In this document: positions 6,624 through 10,009 of the stretch, in pieces | Layout of the letters: every line of letters starts with the position of its first letter | How positions within the stretch are numbered: position 1 is the first letter of the stretch | Assembly: GCA_947631365.1 (NCBI GenBank) | Contig: CANRLB010000039.1 | Location: forward strand, 1-10,009 | Direction: 5' to 3' | Origin: an uncultured Bacilli bacterium | Lineage (GTDB): Bacteria > Bacillota_I > Bacilli_A > RF39 > UBA660 | Length of the DNA: 10,009 nucleotides | Translations under genes and position numbers: made by a program | The notes under the pieces: generated by a model | Told to the model about the DNA's origin: nothing | The model's input: only the letters and a program-made list of their open reading frames with translations | The model's database searches: none

Positions 6624-8936
6624 TTAAGCCTCAATCATGAATGGGTCCGTGCTTGTGCCAGTGCCTCCGGAGATTTTAACAGATGAAGTGAGATAGAAGG
6701 TCGGCCGAACCCCTACGTAGTCCCCATCAAGTCGAAAATCGGGCGATGATCCGTACATAGTAACTTCCCAAGCACACAAATCACCGGACGACGAGACTCC
6801 ACTTCTTACCATTGTCCATTCATATTCCCAATTTTTTCCAGAACAATTATCCATTTTTAACCAACTATTAGAACATTTTTCAAGCTCTAACCAACAATTG
6901 TATTTATGACCATTCGAATAATAATAATCACTTAAATACATCAGCCCAATCTTCGCCGTTACTGTCTCATTCCACTTCGATGCAGGCAACCGTTGCTTTC
7001 CACTCTCGTCAAAACCTTGTTCAACATTTTTTTGACCCGTCTCCACCATATACATCTCATCAGCTGTTCGCGAAACTCCGATAGGTGCTTTTCCGGATAC
7101 ATCCCCTATATCCCCATATAACCACGTATGCTCTTCTATTTTATCATACCAAGTAGTATCTTCCGTTGTTTTTATATATTTTACATTACTTGTTGTACTA
7201 TCTATAAATATATTGGTATTTCCGTTATATCCTTGTGTTTTTCCATTCGATAATCCATTTAATCTTTTGAATAATGAAGAATTCTTCCAATCACATTTTC
7301 CATCATAACATACATCTTTGCTAGCATTAGAATTCCAACTGAAGTTTTTTGTATTTCCTTCATTTACAGATGTATTTTTTATGACTTTTATTCTTCCATC
7401 CCTTGTTATACCAATTATTCGATACATATAATCACTTGTTAAGGTACATTGACTTTTTGTAGTTGTTCCAAAGCATATGAAATTATTAACCTTTCCATTA
7501 CAGCCATTATTAGAAGCATTACATTCTCCTGTAAATCGATACATATCATCTCTATATGTCGAACTACTCTCCGGTGACTCCCCTAATAAAGTTGTGCTTA
7601 GTCCAGCCGGAGATTTTCCATTAAAATATTTTTGTATGATTTCATCTCTTGTAAGTTCATTTTTTATTGTTGTTACTTTTATAGATGTACTTGTTTTGCT
7701 TCTTCCTGATTTGTCTTTCGCTATTCCTTCTATTGTATATTCTGTTCCATCTTTAAGTTTACTTGTAGAATTACCAAATGTACATGTTTTTGCTGTACTT
7801 TCATATTCACCCGTTATTACTTCTGGACTTGTTATTCTACATGTTACACTTTCTATTCCATTTGTATCATTTGCATCTACTATTACTACTATTGTTTCTG
7901 CTGTTACTTCTTTTTCACTTAAACTTATTGTTGGATCATTTAAATCTAAATAGATTGATTGGGATTTAGCTTGCGATACGTTATTAGCTCTATCTTTTAC
8001 ATAAGAATGATATGTCTTACGTCCTTCACTATTTTCTAATGTTATACTTGATGTTGTATCTGTACTTTTCCAATCACTTGATAAACAACTATCACTTGTT
8101 GTTATACAATAATAAGCTACATCATCTGAGTATGATAATTTTGTTGTTACTCCTGTTTGTTGACTATAACTTGTATTTAAATTACTTCCATCTGTTTTCT
8201 TTCCTGTTATTGTAAATTCATTTATTGTTGGTATGGTTGTATCTAATGTTATTGATTTATGAGAATTATCATTTGTAACTGATACATTATTTGCTTTATC
8301 TTTTAAATAAACATATATATTTTTTGCTCCATCACCTGTAGATATAGTTATTGTACCAATTATACTTTTATTATTATTTTCTAATTGTTTCCAGTCTGTA
8401 CAAACCCCATCTCCTTCTTTTACACAATATTGGGCTACATCAGTATCATCAAAAGTTATTGTATATGTTACATCTTTACTAAAAGTGTAATCTTGTAAAT
8501 CATTATTACTGGAGTCTTTACCTGTTAAAGATAAACTTTTAACTGTAGGTTGTGTATCATCTTTATCAAAATATATATTACAATAAATACTTTTTTGACT
8601 TGTTACGATGATACTTCCATCTATTACTCCACTAGATAAACTTTGTTCTACTGCTTCAGTTACTTCTTTATCACTTCCATATTCATAGCATTCAGTTTTA
8701 TCTTTATTTAATAAGTATCCTTGATTCGGATATGTTTCTGCTGTTGAATAGTCACTTTCTGTTTTACTTGAGTTTTGTTTTGTTTCTAAATATATTGCAA
8801 ATTCTTTTCTTTCTATTTCTTTTTCTTCTACTTCATTATTATTCATTTCATATGAATAACTTTTATTCCATGTTAATATTACTAATGACATTACTATTAC
8901 TATTATTAATATTCTTTTATTTTTCATAGACATCAT
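6624..8936 (-). CDS. Secreted surface protein with Ig-like repeats and a conserved Cys/Trp-rich C-terminal domain
   Basis: The 770-aa protein starts at an ATG with AGGAAAG before it; a second ATG follows at once. Residues 5-29 form a signal peptide or anchor (KNKR, a hydrophobic run, then SYS before YE). Three Ig-like units follow (about 126-233, 232-335, 333-424). The first two are clear duplicates: YCVKEGDG..DWKQ resembles YCITTSDS..DWKS, and YVYLKDKANNVS resembles YHSYVKDRANNVS. The last 300 residues include YRIIGITRDGRIKVIKN (505-521), KIGLMYLSDYYYSNG (662-676), several CxxxW/W patterns and VGVRPTFYL (741-749). This layout recalls DUF6273-like domains of gut Bacillota surface proteins. 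No LPXTG is present. An adhesin or structural surface role is likely but unproven. GC content rises from about 30 percent in the repeats (8041-8100) to about 50 percent in parts of the C-terminus (6661-6780). A divergent XRE gene probably regulates it. Confidence 0.85.
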   Translation of the reverse strand: MMSMKNKRILIIVIVMSLVILTWNKSYSYEMNNNEVEEKEIERKEFAIYLETKQNSSKTESDYSTAETYPNQGYLLNKDKTECYEYGSDKEVTEAVEQSLSSGVIDGSIIVTSQKSIYCNIYFDKDDTQPTVKSLSLTGKDSSNNDLQDYTFSKDVTYTITFDDTDVAQYCVKEGDGVCTDWKQLENNNKSIIGTITISTGDGAKNIYVYLKDKANNVSVTNDNSHKSITLDTTIPTINEFTITGKKTDGSNLNTSYSQQTGVTTKLSYSDDVAYYCITTSDSCLSSDWKSTDTTSSITLENSEGRKTYHSYVKDRANNVSQAKSQSIYLDLNDPTISLSEKEVTAETIVVIVDANDTNGIESVTCRITSPEVITGEYESTAKTCTFGNSTSKLKDGTEYTIEGIAKDKSGRSKTSTSIKVTTIKNELTRDEIIQKYFNGKSPAGLSTTLLGESPESSSTYRDDMYRFTGECNASNNGCNGKVNNFICFGTTTKSQCTLTSDYMYRIIGITRDGRIKVIKNTSVNEGNTKNFSWNSNASKDVCYDGKCDWKNSSLFKRLNGLSNGKTQGYNGNTNIFIDSTTSNVKYIKTTEDTTWYDKIEEHTWLYGDIGDVSGKAPIGVSRTADEMYMVETGQKNVEQGFDESGKQRLPASKWNETVTAKIGLMYLSDYYYSNGHKYNCWLELEKCSNSWLKMDNCSGKNWEYEWTMVRSGVSSSGDLCAWEVTMYGSSPDFRLDGDYVGVRPTFYLTSSVKISGGTGTSTDPFMIEA

Positions 8937-8950
8937 GTTTCTTTCCTAAG

Positions 8951-8989
8951 CCAACAATACGTTGGTATTTTCAACAAAATAATACCAAC
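8951..8989. promoter_or_regulatory. Operator-like inverted repeats in the divergent intergenic region
   Basis: GTTGGTATT (8961-8969) and AATACCAAC (8981-8989) are a perfect 9-bp inverted repeat 11 nt apart. CCAAC at 8951-8955 forms a further pair with GTTGG at 8961-8965. One arm covers part of the -10 of the surface-protein promoter and the other lies just past its start. A dimeric regulator bound here would block transcription; the adjacent XRE protein is the obvious candidate. Confidence 0.65.
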
Positions 8990-9007
8990 AAATTGTATGC
9001 TTGTCAA
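8979..9007 (-). promoter_or_regulatory. Strong promoter of the surface-protein gene
   Basis: On the minus strand a perfect TTGACA (9007-9002) and TATTAT (8984-8979, 5 of 6) are exactly 17 nt apart. Transcription would start near 8972, giving a leader of about 36 nt. It is the closest to consensus in the window, as expected for a promoter kept in check by a repressor. Confidence 0.8.
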
Positions 9008-9035
9008 GAGGATTAAAATTATATAAAGGTGAAAA

Positions 9036-9251
9036 ATGAAAATAAACGCTAATAAATATCGAGCTAATGAAATTTTTAAAATGATAAGAGAATATACTGG
9101 AAAAACTCAAAAAGAATTTGGTGAAAGTATTAACAGAAGTAAAACAGCTATTCAATATTATGAATATGGAGAAAGAAACTTTGACTTTGAATTACTATTA
9201 GAAATATGTAAAAAAGAAAATTTAACAATTACAATTGAATCTAAAAAATAA
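9036..9251 (+). CDS. Small XRE-type helix-turn-helix regulator
   Basis: The 71-aa protein is almost entirely a lambda-repressor-like HTH. The pattern across residues 12-60 (IFKMIREYTGKTQKEFGESI, then NRSKTAIQYYEYGERNF) matches the Cro/C1/XRE fold, with the recognition helix around RSKTAIQYYE (34-43). There is no effector, protease or dimerisation domain beyond a short tail ending ITIESKK, so it probably works as a simple dimer. AAGGTG lies 5 nt before the ATG. It is transcribed away from the surface-protein gene across 99 bp that hold the GTTGGTATT inverted repeat. I infer that it represses that promoter and perhaps its own. A role as the regulator of a lost phage module is possible, but no phage genes are seen. 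Confidence 0.85.
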   Translation: MKINANKYRANEIFKMIREYTGKTQKEFGESINRSKTAIQYYEYGERNFDFELLLEICKKENLTITIESKK

Positions 9252-9258
9252 ACATTTT

Positions 9259-9284
9259 AAAAAGCATCAAATCGATGCCTTTTT
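9259..9284. terminator. Bidirectional terminator between the XRE gene and trpS
   Basis: GCATC (9264-9268) and GATGC (9274-9278) form a stem with a 5-nt loop, flanked by AAAAA on the left and TTTTT (9280-9284) on the right. Both strands thus have a hairpin followed by a T-run, fitting the convergent genes on either side. Its right edge overlaps the trpS stop codon by two bases. Confidence 0.8.
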
Positions 9285-10009
9285 AATTTCCTTTAAATTT
9301 TTCTTGCATTTCTTGTAAAAAGTTTGGATTGTCAAAATAATCTATTCCCATATTTTTTCTTACTTTATTTAGAGTTTCATTAGCTTTTAAATTAGCTTTC
9401 TTTGTTCCTTCTTTTAATACATCTAAAACATAATCTAAATTATTAATAAGTTCTTGTCTTTTTTCTCTTATTGGACTAATTACATCACATAAAATACTAG
9501 TTAAGAATTTTTTGATGGTTACATCACCTAAACCCCCCTTTTGATAATGATCTTTTAACTCATCTAAATTATGATATTCCGGTAAATATTTTTCAAAATC
9601 TTCATCTTTACAAAAAACATCTAAATAAGTAAAGACCACATTACCTTCTACTTTACCTGGATCTGATACTTTAACATGATCCGGATCTGTATACATTTGC
9701 ATAACTTTTTTCTTTATATCTTCATTTGAATCATCTAAATAGATACAATTACCTAAGCTTTTACTCATCTTTGCTTTACCATCAATACCAGGAAGTCTTC
9801 GTGCTGTTTTAGTATCTGGTAACACTGCATCCATTTCCACTAACGTATCACCATATATTCTATTAAATGAGTGAACTATTTCTCTTGCTTGTTCAATCAT
9901 TGGTAACTGATCATCTCCAACCGGAACAATATTAGCAGAAAATGCTGTAATATCAGCTGTTTGACTAACGGGATAGTTTAAAAAACCAGATGGAATACTT
10001 TCATCAAAT
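9283..10009 (-). CDS. trpS: Tryptophanyl-tRNA synthetase, C-terminal two-thirds (5' end outside the window)
   Basis: A class Ic synthetase that charges tRNA-Trp with tryptophan in the cytoplasm. The frame stays open to the window edge: 241 codons are visible and about 90-100 N-terminal residues, including the HIGH motif, are outside. The visible part begins with FDESIPSGFLNYPVSQTADI, followed by the family motif VPVGDDQLPMIEQAREIV, where an internal Met could be mistaken for a start. KMSKSLGN (KMSKS at 9771-9757) binds ATP. The C-terminal helical domain, which recognises the anticodon, ends with FKGN and a TAA. The SQTADI...PMIEQ form is a common variant of bacterial TrpRS. No truncation or frameshift is visible. 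Its promoter and any leader lie beyond the window. Confidence 0.95.
   Translation of the reverse strand, partial: FDESIPSGFLNYPVSQTADITAFSANIVPVGDDQLPMIEQAREIVHSFNRIYGDTLVEMDAVLPDTKTARRLPGIDGKAKMSKSLGNCIYLDDSNEDIKKKVMQMYTDPDHVKVSDPGKVEGNVVFTYLDVFCKDEDFEKYLPEYHNLDELKDHYQKGGLGDVTIKKFLTSILCDVISPIREKRQELINNLDYVLDVLKEGTKKANLKANETLNKVRKNMGIDYFDNPNFLQEMQEKFKGN

Noticed and set aside
6553..7130. Diversity-generating retroelement target (variable C-terminus with a hairpin downstream)
   Set aside because: No reverse transcriptase, accessory gene or template repeat is in the window, and the hairpin at 6553-6575 is followed by a T-run, so it is better explained as a terminator.
7477..8215. Long open frames on the plus strand (for example 7477-7953, 7778-7969, 8012-8215, and 8732-8929)
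   Set aside because: They lie antisense inside the surface-protein gene. Their Leu/Ser/Tyr-rich products come from the AT-rich, repetitive coding sequence, and they have no ribosome binding sites or recognisable domains.
8961..8989. Phase-variable invertible promoter before the surface gene
   Set aside because: The inverted repeats are only 11 nt apart and cover just part of the promoter; no recombinase gene is near. An operator explains them better.
8946..9155. Minus-strand open frame across the divergent intergenic region
   Set aside because: It overlaps the XRE gene, the promoter and the operator, and its Phe/Ser/Tyr-rich product has no family features.

Overview
The window looks like a chromosomal segment of a very AT-rich, low-GC Gram-positive bacterium (Bacillota; probably a gut-type Bacilli/Erysipelotrichia or RF39/Mycoplasmatota-like lineage). 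This rests on strong GGAGG-type ribosome binding sites, a T-box leader, TAA as the stop of every complete gene, and a LeuRS, a TrpRS and a GH31 enzyme of Bacillota style. All tryptophans examined use TGG and all frames are intact under the standard code, so UGA has not been reassigned to Trp. The lineage is an inference.

Layout, left to right. (1) 1-212: the 5' end of an unrecognised gene on the minus strand, with its promoter. (2) 281-630: a gene-poor stretch that holds what appears to be a complete type I toxin-antitoxin locus. A plus-strand promoter drives an RNA of about 210 nt closed by a 26-bp end-to-end stem and encoding a 28-aa hydrophobic peptide. A converging minus-strand promoter, just after the leuS stop, would make an antisense RNA of about 55 nt ending at an intrinsic terminator. 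(3) 631-4065: a leucine T-box operon on the minus strand: promoter, T-box leader, a small membrane protein, then leuS. The leuS product carries a complete Nudix domain inserted in its editing region. (4) 4043-6481: a monocistronic GH31 glycoside hydrolase whose expected catalytic acid/base Asp is Glu. (5) 6553-9007: a 770-aa secreted surface protein with tandem Ig-like repeats and a C-terminal domain of markedly higher GC, ending at a strong terminator. (6) 8951-9251: a divergent intergenic region with a near-consensus promoter overlapped by an inverted repeat, next to a 71-aa XRE-type regulator on the plus strand, which is the likely repressor of the surface protein. (7) 9259-10009: a bidirectional terminator and the 3' two-thirds of trpS.

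The parts most worth attention are the type I toxin-antitoxin candidate whose antitoxin may share a terminator with leuS, the LeuRS-Nudix fusion, and the XRE/surface-protein module with its GC-mosaic C-terminal domain. No mobile element, CRISPR array, tRNA or rRNA was seen.
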